Position numbers and translations under genes: made by a program. This document shows, piece after piece, positions 22,608-31,252 of a DNA stretch of 64,000 bases. The notes under the pieces are model-generated. The model was not told where the DNA came from. It ran no database searches and was given only the letters and a program-made list of their open reading frames with translations. The stretch is from positions 372,001-436,000 of the forward strand of contig NZ_JBIWES010000002.1 in the NCBI RefSeq assembly GCF_044762665.1, written 5' to 3'. Source of the stretch: Peribacillus frigoritolerans_B. Its GTDB lineage: Bacteria; Bacillota; Bacilli; Bacillales; DSM-1321. How positions within the stretch are numbered: the first letter of the stretch is position 1; each line of letters opens with the position of its first letter.

Positions 22608-24932
22608 TTATGGAGCATCAATTAGATGCCAATTAATTTTCCCGGTATAATCACCTATATAAACAAAAGGATCAATTTTTAACAGTATACCTTTATCTGA
22701 TTCCCAGTTAATGGACACGTTTTGTTCATCTTGTGTAATCATTTCATAAACATTCGTCTCAACTCCAAGGGCCATTGTTGTTTCAATTCCATCCTCATTA
22801 ACAAACTTTAATGCATCTCTCAATAAATGCCCTTGACTATCAGAGAATTCACCCGTTAATGTTGCTGTGAGGCGCCATGAACTTCCCACTCTACGGGTAT
22901 CCTTCACAAGGATGTCCCAATCATTATTTCTTTTTGAATAGGTCGGTTGATTTGGTATTTGCATATTTTCAAAACTAACATTTTCAGTTACACTCATGAA
23001 ACTTAATTTTCCCGTGACATTGACGGTCACTACTTCAATATTTGACTTTCGACCCGTATCATCTACAACATAGACTGCAACTTGATGCATGCCTAAAGAC
23101 AATTGATCTGCCGGAATACTGTGTTGATAGTCAATGTCCTCACCTTTGTTAGTTGAATTTGAAACATTAGAAGCAAATTTTACAGGAGTATTACTATCCA
23201 CTGCATAATATAAATCGACTAGATTACTATCAAGATCGTTCCAACTGCCACTAATTGTATACTCAGTGCCAAAATCAACGGGAAATTCTCGATTAGCATC
23301 CGTTAACGAAATGGCTGGGGGACTTTCAACAATGATTTTTATTGTAGCATCTGAATAAGCTCCTCCATTATCTCTTGCTATGACATGAAAGTTATTTTCT
23401 CCTAATTTTAACTGATCTGACGTTATAGGATAGCTCCAATCTACCGGTTCAGTAGAACCTCCATTGTCTAGTACTTCGGATTTCAGTAACTCGCCATCTA
23501 AGTCATAAGATAAGGTATTTGTGTAATCATCAGAATCCATCCAAGTTCCTTTTACTTGATAATCTTCACCAACAGCTAAATGAATAGGACCTTCTTCATT
23601 TATGGTCACTTCAGGTGCATTGTTAGCTTGAATGACATAATCTACTGGCTTCGTATTCGTTATATAGTTACTCCCCTCAAATTTAACTGACTCAGTAACT
23701 TGCGTATTTACCTTTACTTGATTAACTTTCGCTTTAAAGGAAATGGTCACATCGTTCCTATTAGTATTCATATTAGGAATACTAGCTGCTAAAGATTGTC
23801 CCGTCCAAAAACTATCATCCAATTCTTCTGAGCCGTCTCCTGCTGATATTGTCATTGAGCCAGGAACATAGGAAACATGATCATTTAAAACAGTCTTCAC
23901 TATAATATTGGTCCAATCTTGTTTGCCGGAAAGATACTTCGCATTTATCGTATAGGTTAATTCCTCACCCTTTTTAGCCAGAGCACCACCGTCAACAACA
24001 GTACCATCTTTTCTTGTTATTGTTTCTTTCACTTCTGTGTTTACTAGCCCCGGTACTTCGTCAAATGCAACACGATTATTCTGATATCTAGATCCTGTTG
24101 AACCAGTGAAGCCCCAATAGACTTGATCTGCACCAAAGATATTTTGTATATTTATTGGGACAGAAACAGGATCTAAACCTTCTAATTGATACGTAAGTGT
24201 TGATGTAGTTGCATTCCAATTAATGGTGAATTTACGCCAGGTATCATTTGATAAATTACCAGGATATTGAACACTACTAGATGGACCATCAATGTTATTG
24301 TGTTTCATCGTTCTTCTATACTCAAAAAGTGTGAAGTAATCGATATAAGTTTCAGCTAATCCTGGGTAGCTCCAAGCAACATGGGTCCCTTTGGTTGTAT
24401 TTGTATCAAAATAACCATCGAATCCATTATTGTTAATATAGGTATCAAACTCAACAGCAAAGCTTTTTTGAATGCCGTCCGTTTTGGATGACCCATGTTT
24501 CTGCCCGGCATAAACTCCAAGACCTGAACCACTGTGAGGAGATAAGGCATTTGTGCCTCTTGAGTCATTATGCATAACAAAGGCCATACCATCTGCTGCG
24601 TTAGCTCCTTGATTCCCGAAATAGATATACATTGACGCATTAAAATCTTTTGTTAGGTCCATTTTATTAGCTTCAGTCGACCAGATACCACCCTTTTGAT
24701 TCGGAGAATTAGGGGTTATTTGAACGATATTACCTCCTATAACGGAACTATTTGAACCACCGGTAGTGGGAGGAATGAATATACCAGTCAAATCAATTTT
24801 AGATGGTGGATTGTTTTCATTCGCAGCTTTAACATGCACAGGGGCCAACCAGCCGGAACTTGGCAGAATTAACCCCATTACTAACATCAAGGAAAGGGTA
24901 GCACGAGGAAATTTCCTGTTATTCTTCTCCAT
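22608..24932 (-). CDS. Large cell-surface protein: L-type lectin, Ig-like and WxL domains
   Basis: This 774-residue secreted protein begins with a signal peptide (~1-36, ending VHVKA). A lectin domain (~45-290) has GGIWSTEANKMDL, DGMAFVMHND and KSFAVEFDTY, as in bacterial L-type lectin folds. A DUF11-like, possibly isopeptide-forming domain follows (~295-430). Two Ig-like repeats come next, introduced by PEVTINEEGPIHLAVGEDY and PAISLTDANREFPVDFGTEY. The C-terminus (~650-774) is WxL-like: SSWRLTATLTGEF and a final INWHLIDAP. WxL domains bind peptidoglycan non-covalently. It overlaps the WxL-interacting protein gene by 14 bp and is the last gene of the operon. Its role is probably carbohydrate or surface adhesion. 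Confidence 0.82.
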   Translation of the reverse strand: MEKNNRKFPRATLSLMLVMGLILPSSGWLAPVHVKAANENNPPSKIDLTGIFIPPTTGGSNSSVIGGNIVQITPNSPNQKGGIWSTEANKMDLTKDFNASMYIYFGNQGANAADGMAFVMHNDSRGTNALSPHSGSGLGVYAGQKHGSSKTDGIQKSFAVEFDTYINNNGFDGYFDTNTTKGTHVAWSYPGLAETYIDYFTLFEYRRTMKHNNIDGPSSSVQYPGNLSNDTWRKFTINWNATTSTLTYQLEGLDPVSVPINIQNIFGADQVYWGFTGSTGSRYQNNRVAFDEVPGLVNTEVKETITRKDGTVVDGGALAKKGEELTYTINAKYLSGKQDWTNIIVKTVLNDHVSYVPGSMTISAGDGSEELDDSFWTGQSLAASIPNMNTNRNDVTISFKAKVNQVKVNTQVTESVKFEGSNYITNTKPVDYVIQANNAPEVTINEEGPIHLAVGEDYQVKGTWMDSDDYTNTLSYDLDGELLKSEVLDNGGSTEPVDWSYPITSDQLKLGENNFHVIARDNGGAYSDATIKIIVESPPAISLTDANREFPVDFGTEYTISGSWNDLDSNLVDLYYAVDSNTPVKFASNVSNSTNKGEDIDYQHSIPADQLSLGMHQVAVYVVDDTGRKSNIEVVTVNVTGKLSFMSVTENVSFENMQIPNQPTYSKRNNDWDILVKDTRRVGSSWRLTATLTGEFSDSQGHLLRDALKFVNEDGIETTMALGVETNVYEMITQDEQNVSINWESDKGILLKIDPFVYIGDYTGKINWHLIDAP

Positions 24933-25944
24933 TGTCTTCCCCTCTTTTTTTCTTTTTCAGTAAAATAATGATAATGATGATCAATGCTAAAATAAACACA
25001 GCAAGTCCAATGAAAAGGAACGTATAATCTTTTTCAACTTCAACTGCTGCTTTATTTATCGCTTTTGCATCTGCGCCTTTAATTTCAAACATTTTATCAA
25101 ATTTCCAGGTTTGATTACCGTCTGTAATTGTTAAATATAAATGATATTTACCTGGTTCCAACTTTTGATTATCCCAGGTAATAGGAAAATCAAAATTAGA
25201 ATTCGGTGCCATGGATAACTTACTTTTCTTCGTTGAGTGGAGCTTCTCTTTTTTTCCTTCCTTCGTAATACGCGCATATACATCCAAGTTATTTATTATG
25301 ACAGCTTCGGTATTTTGCAAATTCGCAGTAACAACCGTACGATAGTTCATCAACCCTGCTTGAACTTTATTTAACTTTAGTTTCGGCTTAACAACTTCAT
25401 CCGTTCCCGTTAATTTCACGCCAATTACATATGAAAATTCATTTTTGATTTGAACTTTATTATTTACTTTCTTTTTGTCCTCTTTATTTATTTCGTGAAC
25501 ATAGAATCCACCCAAAATAATTCCATCAAATGACTCTTTGGGCATTTGAATAGTAAAGGGCACTTTTTTTGTTTCGTTTCCTTTTATTACAATTTCTTGC
25601 CTTGGAGATATCAGGTCAGAAAAAGCATACTTTAATGAGCTGTCTTTTTTGTGTCCGGATTTGCTATAGTCAATCACTCCATTTTGATTGGTAATAGCTG
25701 TATTGGGTTCGATCATTATCTTTTTTTCTTCACTAGAAGTGTTTTTAACGGATAAAGATATCGTTTGTTTTGAACCTGGAGCCATCTTCAAATCAAAATA
25801 GGTGAGCTTTTCATTAATTTGGTTTTTGGGAATATTGGCTTTGACTGAATACTCCATAGTACCGGCAAAGGCCACTTCATTATTCGAAACAATTCCTAAT
25901 CCAATCGATAATATTAAAACCATAATAGATAACATATTTTTCAT
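24919..25944 (-). CDS. WxL-interacting protein (DUF916/DUF3324), membrane-anchored
   Basis: This 341-residue protein has a signal peptide (~1-27, ending AFA), an extracellular DUF916 domain (~30-155), a DUF3324 domain (~160-295) and one C-terminal membrane helix (~308-331) followed by KKKKR. Landmarks are YFDLKMAPGSKQTISLSVKN at the start, GIILGGFYV in the middle and EPGKYHLYLTITDGNQTWKF near the end. In Enterococcus and Lactobacillus such proteins bind WxL partners and hold them at the membrane. The gene lies between two small WxL genes and the large WxL lectin. A terminator-like hairpin separates it from the upstream WxL genes. Confidence 0.88.
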   Translation of the reverse strand: MKNMLSIMVLILSIGLGIVSNNEVAFAGTMEYSVKANIPKNQINEKLTYFDLKMAPGSKQTISLSVKNTSSEEKKIMIEPNTAITNQNGVIDYSKSGHKKDSSLKYAFSDLISPRQEIVIKGNETKKVPFTIQMPKESFDGIILGGFYVHEINKEDKKKVNNKVQIKNEFSYVIGVKLTGTDEVVKPKLKLNKVQAGLMNYRTVVTANLQNTEAVIINNLDVYARITKEGKKEKLHSTKKSKLSMAPNSNFDFPITWDNQKLEPGKYHLYLTITDGNQTWKFDKMFEIKGADAKAINKAAVEVEKDYTFLFIGLAVFILALIIIIIILLKKKKRGEDNGEE

Positions 25945-25984
25945 TTTTTCTATCCCTCACATCTCTAATTACATGATGTCATTT

Positions 25985-26026
25985 TTCAAAAAAAACTTGG
26001 CTAAAATAATTAATTAAGCCAAGTTT
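25985..26026 (-). terminator. Intra-operon terminator between WxL gene and WxL-interacting gene
   Basis: AAACTTGGCT (25993-26002) and AGCCAAGTTT (26017-26026) form a perfect 10-bp stem with a 14-base AT-rich loop. On the minus strand a run of Ts follows (25992-25988). It begins 13 bp after the upstream WxL stop and 41 bp before the next start. It would terminate most transcripts, leaving less of the membrane protein and lectin than of the small WxL proteins. Confidence 0.75.
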
Positions 26027-26038
26027 TTTAATTTGAAT

Positions 26039-26734
26039 TTATTTCGGTGCGTCAGATAATTCCCATGTCATAGTAGCTGTGTAGTTTTGAGCATCAGCCG
26101 ATCCCGCCAAAACATTTAATTTTACGTTACTATTATCGCCTTCGGTACCTGAAAAAACATCAAGCCATGTTCCTCGACCCGCATCTACTTCAGCTAACAT
26201 GAATACTTTTGAATCTGTATTATCAAATACAACATCATTAGCAGTCGGTGGTGTGGAAACATTACTGGTTTGTGATTTTACTTGTCCATTTTTGAATGAT
26301 AAAATAGCTCCTGTTAAGACTTCTCCAGTATCGCTTTTAAATTCTGAAGCCTTTGCTGTCAAAGACCATCCTTCGCCCGTTCCACGTTTATCTGAAACCT
26401 GTACAAAGGGATCTTTATTTTTAGCATTATAAGTCGTGTTTCCACTCATGATCTTTTGTGTTCCAAATTGGATATTTGAGGCATGGTCCAGAGTTAAAGC
26501 CCCAGCATTTCCAGTACCGCCATTTCCTGGATCCTCAGGATCAATTGGACTTGGTGGATTAGGATTGTCCGGATTTGTAGGATCTAATGGATTAGTTGGC
26601 CCCTCATCTGCAATAAAGCCAATATGATTATTAGAAGTTGCGTTATTTATGACAGCTGCCTCTGCTGAACTTGTTGAAAGAAGTGTTCCGGCCAAAATAA
26701 TGCCGCCTACTGCTGATAAACTAAATACTTTCAT
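26039..26734 (-). CDS. WxL domain surface protein
   Basis: This 231-residue secreted protein has a signal peptide (~1-26, cut after SSAEA). A flexible Pro/Asn/Asp-rich linker (~45-75, with PTNPLDPTNPDNPNPPSPID) follows, then a WxL domain. The two WxL motifs are GWSLTA (in RGTGEGWSLTAKAS) and the C-terminal MTWELSDAP. It shares DKRGTG, GTW and the C-terminus with the adjacent WxL protein, so the pair arose by duplication. It starts behind AGGAGATT and is 28 bp after the preceding gene, so the two are co-transcribed. Confidence 0.88.
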   Translation of the reverse strand: MKVFSLSAVGGIILAGTLLSTSSAEAAVINNATSNNHIGFIADEGPTNPLDPTNPDNPNPPSPIDPEDPGNGGTGNAGALTLDHASNIQFGTQKIMSGNTTYNAKNKDPFVQVSDKRGTGEGWSLTAKASEFKSDTGEVLTGAILSFKNGQVKSQTSNVSTPPTANDVVFDNTDSKVFMLAEVDAGRGTWLDVFSGTEGDNSNVKLNVLAGSADAQNYTATMTWELSDAPK

Positions 26735-26762
26735 TTTTCTAATCTCCTATTTCGTTTATTTA

Positions 26763-27452
26763 TTATTGTGGAGCGTCCACTAGACTCCAAGTTAAAGTCG
26801 ATACATAATCTCCTGCTAAGTTTCCTGATGGAACAGAAATTTTAATGCTGCTTGGATCAAGTTTATCTACCCAAGTCCCTAATCCTGTGTTCACATCAGC
26901 TTTCATAAGGATTTGGGGATTAGTTGTTCCACTATCCGTACCTAATTGTACTTCCCTTAGTTCAGGTGCAGGAGAAACATTTCCAGGATTTGTCTCGGTA
27001 GTCCCGATTGGTAATGTTACAATTGCACCTTTCAAAATTTTAGTGCCATCTGTTTGATCCGTAAATGGTGATGTTGCAACTTGCAAAGCCCAACCTACAC
27101 CTGTACCACGCTTATCCGTTACTTGTACGTTAGGATCTATGGTTGTAGTTGTATATTCTACGGCACCACTCGCTAATTGGTGGGTATCAAATTCTAAAGG
27201 TGAAACATTATCAATCGTTAATGAACCTTCGTTACCTGTTTCACCACCTGGTTCACTTGGGAAAATTGGATCAGTTGGTCCTGTAGTTCCATCTCCTGGT
27301 GTTATCGTAATATGACCATGAGAAGTTGCTCCAAGGCCATCTGTACTTCCTGTCACTGCATTGGGATCGATTGCTGCGAATGTAGGTGTCGCGAATAACA
27401 GTAATGCTGCTGAGGGCATTAATCCTTTAATTAAAACTTTTTTGAAACTCAT
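26763..27452 (-). CDS. WxL domain surface protein, first gene of the operon
   Basis: This 229-residue secreted protein has a signal peptide (~1-26, ending TFA), a glycine/threonine/proline linker (~45-75) and a WxL domain. The two motifs are GWALQV (in RGTGVGWALQVATS) and LTWSLVDAP at the C-terminus. No LPXTG anchor is present; binding to peptidoglycan through the WxL domain is expected. It heads the four-gene minus-strand operon, preceded by an A-rich Shine-Dalgarno region (AAAAGGGGAAATAC). I found no convincing promoter, although TTAACA and TATTAC hexamers near 27640-27665 are possible. Confidence 0.88.
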   Translation of the reverse strand: MSFKKVLIKGLMPSAALLLFATPTFAAIDPNAVTGSTDGLGATSHGHITITPGDGTTGPTDPIFPSEPGGETGNEGSLTIDNVSPLEFDTHQLASGAVEYTTTTIDPNVQVTDKRGTGVGWALQVATSPFTDQTDGTKILKGAIVTLPIGTTETNPGNVSPAPELREVQLGTDSGTTNPQILMKADVNTGLGTWVDKLDPSSIKISVPSGNLAGDYVSTLTWSLVDAPQ

Positions 27453-28833
27453 TTTGTATTTCCCCTTTTTAATTTTTAATATATGATGCTCATGACCACG
27501 CCTTGAATTTGGATGGAAAATCCAGTGCGCCGATTAAACGCTGTTACAAATTCTACTGAGAATTCCTCTTTTTCCCGTTGCTTTTCCCTCCCTGCAGTTA
27601 TTTATGTTCAATAAAGAAATGAGAGAAATGAGTAGTTTGTAATATAAAAGGTATGTCATGTGTTAATTACATTCTATAAAATAAATCGTTAGACCTAATT
27701 TCAAAAATGGGTTGTGAGGGTTCATGTAAGAAACTCAATGCCATAAACATGTAATTGGAATGACTAAAGACTGTTGTAATTTGTCGGATGATGTAAATTT
27801 AACGCTAGAAGGATAATTACTTTTGTAAAGAGGGATTAAGAAGCATAATTGATTTATTAAAATGAAACTTAATATGATCAATGAGAAGAATGAAATTATT
27901 GTTTCAAAAAAGTTATATTTCAAGAGGAGGAAACACTATTGGAAGTTATGAAAAGGGGTTTTGCATAAAATAATCAAAAAGGCTCATAGTTTCGATAAAC
28001 GGCATATACTCTATTCTAAATAAACTTATTGGGCTGTTTTTGTAAACGGGAATTTGTTGAAGTTGTTTTTGAGTTTTCTCTATGAAAATGCCATTCGTAT
28101 TGTGAATACATGTAAATAGCCTCGTTTTTTGAAAAGGGTAATTCGATACCTTATGAGAATGTTGAACAGGGCTATAAAACAAAAGTTTTGAGATCATACT
28201 TGTTTGCTTAGGAACAGCCAGAAAGATTTGTAGTAGTTACAGCTGAAGGGGGTGGGGTGAAACACCTTTTTCAATTAGCATAAGAATAATCGGACAAAAG
28301 GACATAAGAGGACAATTGATTTAGGACAGTAAACTATCTTTCAAAATATATATATAATATGAAGTTGTAAGCTTCAATAAAGAAATACTGTAGGTATTTT
28401 CTTGTTTTATAATAGCAATGTAAGTAGTCTTATTTCCAAATCCCCTGTATCTTATCTATTTTTTTAGAGGTTTTAACTATGTTGGAGTATATTGTATTTT
28501 AGTATTAAATCAGAATAGCAGAAACTTAACCAAAACTTCTCTACTGTATATGTAGATATTTTTTTGAGGTCTTGTTAGTGCTATCCCATAAACAGTTGGA
28601 TTTTTGGATTAGTTCTATTTTACTTCTTCTGCAAATAGATACGTCCCAAGTTTAATTTATTTGGTTTCAAAAAAGATATATTGCCTGGATATCGAAGAGG
28701 TATTCATAAAAAGTGATAAATAGAATTGATGCATTACTTAATAACATTTATTAAATAACATTCAATTATTCACAACTAGGTTTATGAGGTCCATCTATTT
28801 CATATTTAGATTATTAAAAAGGAGAGTAGGGAA
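27453..28833. other. Gene-free AT-rich region upstream of the WxL operon
   Basis: I find no supportable gene in this 1.4-kb stretch. It is very AT-rich and scattered with stops. Two minus-strand frames of 62 and 83 codons (27735-27923 and 27946-28197) lack ribosome-binding sites and recognisable motifs. The part nearest the WxL operon should hold its promoter and operators. The rest looks like decayed DNA. Confidence 0.5.
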
Positions 28834-29034
28834 ATGATAGAAACTACACTAGCATTAATATGTAATTTATATAAACACTTTAAAATGACAACTTGCCATT
28901 CATTTAGGATGGGGAATGATTTATGAGGTTTCGGACGTTATTTGGGAATTGAAAATCATCAAGAATTTCTTTTTATTTTAGGAGCTCTTCATGATATTGG
29001 TAAATTAGAAATTCCTCAACAATTATTAAAATAA
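28834..29034 (+). pseudogene. Truncated HD-domain (HD-GYP-type) phosphodiesterase remnant
   Basis: ATG 28834 follows GGAGAG. The frame reads 30 codons including KMTTCHSFRMGNDL, an in-frame TGA (28924-28926), then GFGRYLGIENHQEF and LGALHDIGKLEIPQQLLK, ending at TAA 29032-29034. The pattern HS-R...L...LHDIGK-.IP..LL is the beginning of HD-GYP and related HD phosphohydrolases (HD metal-binding pair in LHDIGK). It has an internal stop and ends about 50 bp before dispersed repeat copy 3, so the gene has lost its 3' part and is not functional. Confidence 0.65.
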
Positions 29035-29083
29035 AAAGGCTGTTTTCACATACTTTGTTGCTATTTACCAAGTAGTGCGGTGT

Positions 29084-29211
29084 GGTTGATTTCCCCTCCA
29101 GATGCTCGCTTTCCGCGGGGCGGGCGGTGAGCCTCCTCGGCGTAAACGCCTGTGGGGTCTCACCTGTCCCGCTGCTCCCGCAGGAGTCTCACACTTCCGC
29201 TCCAATCAACC
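29084..29211 (-). repeat. Dispersed GC-rich repeat, copy 3
   Basis: Read on the minus strand this 128-bp copy begins GGTTGATTGGAGCGGAAG and ends GGGGAAATCAACC, giving terminal inverted repeats. It contains GAGACTCCTGCGGGA, GCCGAGGAGGCTC and CCGCGGAAAGCGAG, as in the copies at 4313-4440 and 12840-12969. Outer arms may extend it: AGGCTGTTTTC (29037-29047) on the left and GAAAAGAGCCA (29248-29258) on the right are imperfect inverses, making a ~220-bp palindromic element inserted next to the HD-domain remnant. Confidence 0.8.
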
Positions 29212-29335
29212 TTAAATAGTTTCGTTTTAAAAACAACAATCTTTAGGAAAAGAGCCAATAAAAAAGAAAGACTAATCTCTGAAGATTAGCTTTGGGGTGT
29301 TTGTAATCGCGTAAAGAAAAGAATAAGAATACTTA

Positions 29336-29359
29336 AACACGCTGAAATGCGTGTTTTTT
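29336..29359 (+). terminator. Orphan intrinsic terminator
   Basis: AACACGC (29336-29342) and GCGTGTT (29349-29355) with a 6-base loop and following Ts form a good terminator. A second hairpin, CTAATC/GATTAG (29272-29289), lies upstream. No intact gene precedes them, so they are probably left from a lost gene. The rest of 29212-29693 holds nothing I can call. Confidence 0.65.
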
Positions 29360-29657
29360 CTGTAAATAAGCAATATTGAAAAGTGAAATTACCAAAGTGA
29401 CAATTAAATAATGTTATTTATTGCATTGAATCGCCAAGCAATCCAATGTTAGTGTTTCGACTGATACGATGGCAGGAATGATTTTTTTCATGGACGTCCT
29501 CTTGTCTATCTTTTTCATGAATTCTCATATTTTAAGCCATTTATACAGTGAAAACGTATGAAATATTGAAAAACAGGAAGTAACGACTAGCTCAATCCGC
29601 AATTCCTTTTAATAGATGTTCATGACCTGTATTCTTTATAATTACAGGTGGAAAGTC

Positions 29658-29699
29658 AAAATGATACGGATCAAGCAATTTGCTTGGCCCGTATCATTT
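29658..29699. terminator. Hairpin terminator at the end of the DUF1450 gene
   Basis: AAATGATACGG (29659-29669) is complementary to CCGTATCATTT (29689-29699), with an inner CAAGC/GCTTG stem, giving a long hairpin. The 3' part overlaps the last codons and stop of the minus-strand DUF1450 gene. T-rich sequence on the minus-strand side supports termination of that gene. Confidence 0.6.
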
Positions 29700-29966
29700 C
29701 AATTCATCATGTAACTTATTTAAAAGATCCTGTGAATCTTCGCCACTCATCATCTGGCCGTTCACTCTCGCATAGGGGGTTTTCTTACAAAGCGTACACT
29801 CACTCAAACATTCATATTCCTTATATTGAATCCTTGGATTCGCTAAGAACTTACCATAATCGGCAACTGTTTGTTCATTAAGGAAGCGGTCAAGATTATT
29901 TTGGCAAAATTCAATCTGGATTTTCGCCTTTTTTGAGAACACTTTGGATAACAAATTTTTCATCAT
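29694..29966 (-). CDS. DUF1450 family protein (YuzB-like)
   Basis: This 90-residue protein carries the DUF1450 pattern: IEFCQNNLDRF near the N-terminal third, then CLSECTLCKKTPYARVNGQM with cysteines in C-x3-C-x2-C spacing. Such proteins resemble thioredoxin-like ferredoxins or iron-sulfur proteins, but the function is not established. I chose ATG 29966 (MMKNLL...); a longer frame to 30056 adds 30 residues outside the family. It is divergent from the yclNOPQ operon, whose Fur box lies in the shared intergenic region. Confidence 0.72.
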   Translation of the reverse strand: MMKNLLSKVFSKKAKIQIEFCQNNLDRFLNEQTVADYGKFLANPRIQYKEYECLSECTLCKKTPYARVNGQMMSGEDSQDLLNKLHDELK

Positions 29967-30103
29967 ATCGCTTCTTTCATTGGAAGAGTAAATATTTGTT
30001 ATTTTGATTTTAACACTTCCTGTAACGAAATGCATGATTGGTTCATCCAAATTCATTACAATTTGACTATCGGGAGAATATCAAAGCATTTCCCTTGTAT
30101 ATA

Positions 30104-30131
30104 TTGACACATGTCCAAGAAATGATAGAAT
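30104..30131 (+). promoter_or_regulatory. SigA-type promoter of the yclNOPQ operon
   Basis: TTGACA (30104-30109) and TAGAAT (30126-30131) are separated by 16 bp, placing the start of transcription near 30138. The Fur box begins three bases later. The 5' leader to yclN is about 165 nt. Confidence 0.65.
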
Positions 30132-30140
30132 AAGAATGGA

Positions 30141-30161
30141 TGATAATGAATCTCATTATCA
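30141..30161. promoter_or_regulatory. Fur box
   Basis: TGATAATGA and TCATTATCA form a perfect 9-3-9 inverted repeat that closely matches the Bacillus Fur consensus. It lies just downstream of the predicted promoter of the iron-siderophore importer, so iron-loaded Fur would block transcription when iron is plentiful. Confidence 0.88.
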
Positions 30162-30301
30162 TAAATGGAAGAACCTTGTAACTATTGCAAACTCATGAGT
30201 CCCATTTCAATAGGTGACTTTGCGATAGTCTTTATTAAAATATACTTAATTAAAAATATTTTCGCTGTATTAAAGTGAGATAGGAAGAGTAGGAAATGTA
30301 G

Positions 30302-31252
30302 ATGAAGATAAGATATTTAGTCATGGCGTTGATTGTTTTATCATTTACGTCATTATTCATTGGTGTAAAAGATATTACCCCCCTGGATTTAATGAATCTA
30401 AGTGATGATAAAGTGCAAATCATGCTGCAAAGCCGTTTCCCCAGAATGGTGACCATAGTCATTGCCGGTATTGTGATGAGTATAAGCGGGCTGATCATGC
30501 AGCAATTGAGCCGCAATAAATTTGTATCCCCGACGACTGCCGGTACCATGGACTCTGCAAGGCTGGGACTTCTTCTTGCCATTATCATTTTTCCATCGGC
30601 AGCACTTATTGAGAAAATGGCATTCGCTTTCATATTCGCTTTGGCAGGTACGTTCTTGTTCATGAAAATTCTTGATCAAGTGAAATATAAGGATACGATT
30701 TTCATTCCATTGGTTGGTTTGATGTTTGGTAATATCGTAGGATCCATCTCGACTTTCTTTGCCTATAAATATGATTTGATTCAAAGCCTCAACACATGGA
30801 TGAATGGTGATTTCTCGATGATCATGTCGGGAAGGTACGAACTTATATATGTAAGTATCCCTCTGGTCATTCTCGCATACTTCTTTGCCAATAAATTCAC
30901 TGTGGCAGGGATGGGTGAGGAGTTTGCTATCAATCTAGGACTCAATTATAAGCTTATAGTCAATTTTGGATTGATCATCGTGGCATTATCCTCCACTGTC
31001 GTTTTGTTAACGGTGGGAACGATTCCTTTCATAGGATTGATCGTACCAAATATTGTATCCCTTTACCTTGGTGACAATTTGAAAAAGAGTCTTTCTCATA
31101 CAGCATTGCTAGGGGCAGTATTCCTATTGATCTGCGATATTCTGGGCAGGATCCTCATATATCCATTTGAAATCCCGATTGGACTGGTGGTTGGTGTGAT
31201 AGGAAGCGCCGTATTTATCTATTTGATAATGAGGAGAAAGGCATATGAATAA
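30302..31252 (+). CDS. yclN: Petrobactin-type iron-siderophore ABC permease YclN
   Basis: This 316-residue protein with about nine membrane segments follows B. subtilis YclN (FpbN) almost throughout. It starts MKIRYLVMALIVLSFTSLF and shares GLIMQQLSRNKFVSPTTAGT, the family NKFVSP motif, GMGEEFAINLGLNY (the coupling loop to the ATPase) and TVGTIPFIGLIVPNIVS. It is a FecCD-type permease that pairs with YclO. In B. subtilis YclNOPQ imports iron-petrobactin. It is first of the Fur-boxed operon and overlaps yclO by 8 bp. Confidence 0.9.
   Translation: MKIRYLVMALIVLSFTSLFIGVKDITPLDLMNLSDDKVQIMLQSRFPRMVTIVIAGIVMSISGLIMQQLSRNKFVSPTTAGTMDSARLGLLLAIIIFPSAALIEKMAFAFIFALAGTFLFMKILDQVKYKDTIFIPLVGLMFGNIVGSISTFFAYKYDLIQSLNTWMNGDFSMIMSGRYELIYVSIPLVILAYFFANKFTVAGMGEEFAINLGLNYKLIVNFGLIIVALSSTVVLLTVGTIPFIGLIVPNIVSLYLGDNLKKSLSHTALLGAVFLLICDILGRILIYPFEIPIGLVVGVIGSAVFIYLIMRRKAYE

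Noticed and set aside
27946..28197. 83-codon minus-strand frame containing HSHKVSNY, briefly considered an HD-type remnant
   Set aside because: No ribosome-binding site, no LHDIGK-like motif, and low-complexity AT-rich context; similarity to HD domains is too slight.
4313..29211. Possibility that the three related repeats are CRISPR repeats
   Set aside because: They are kilobases apart, in both orientations, about 130 bp long, and no cas genes are present.
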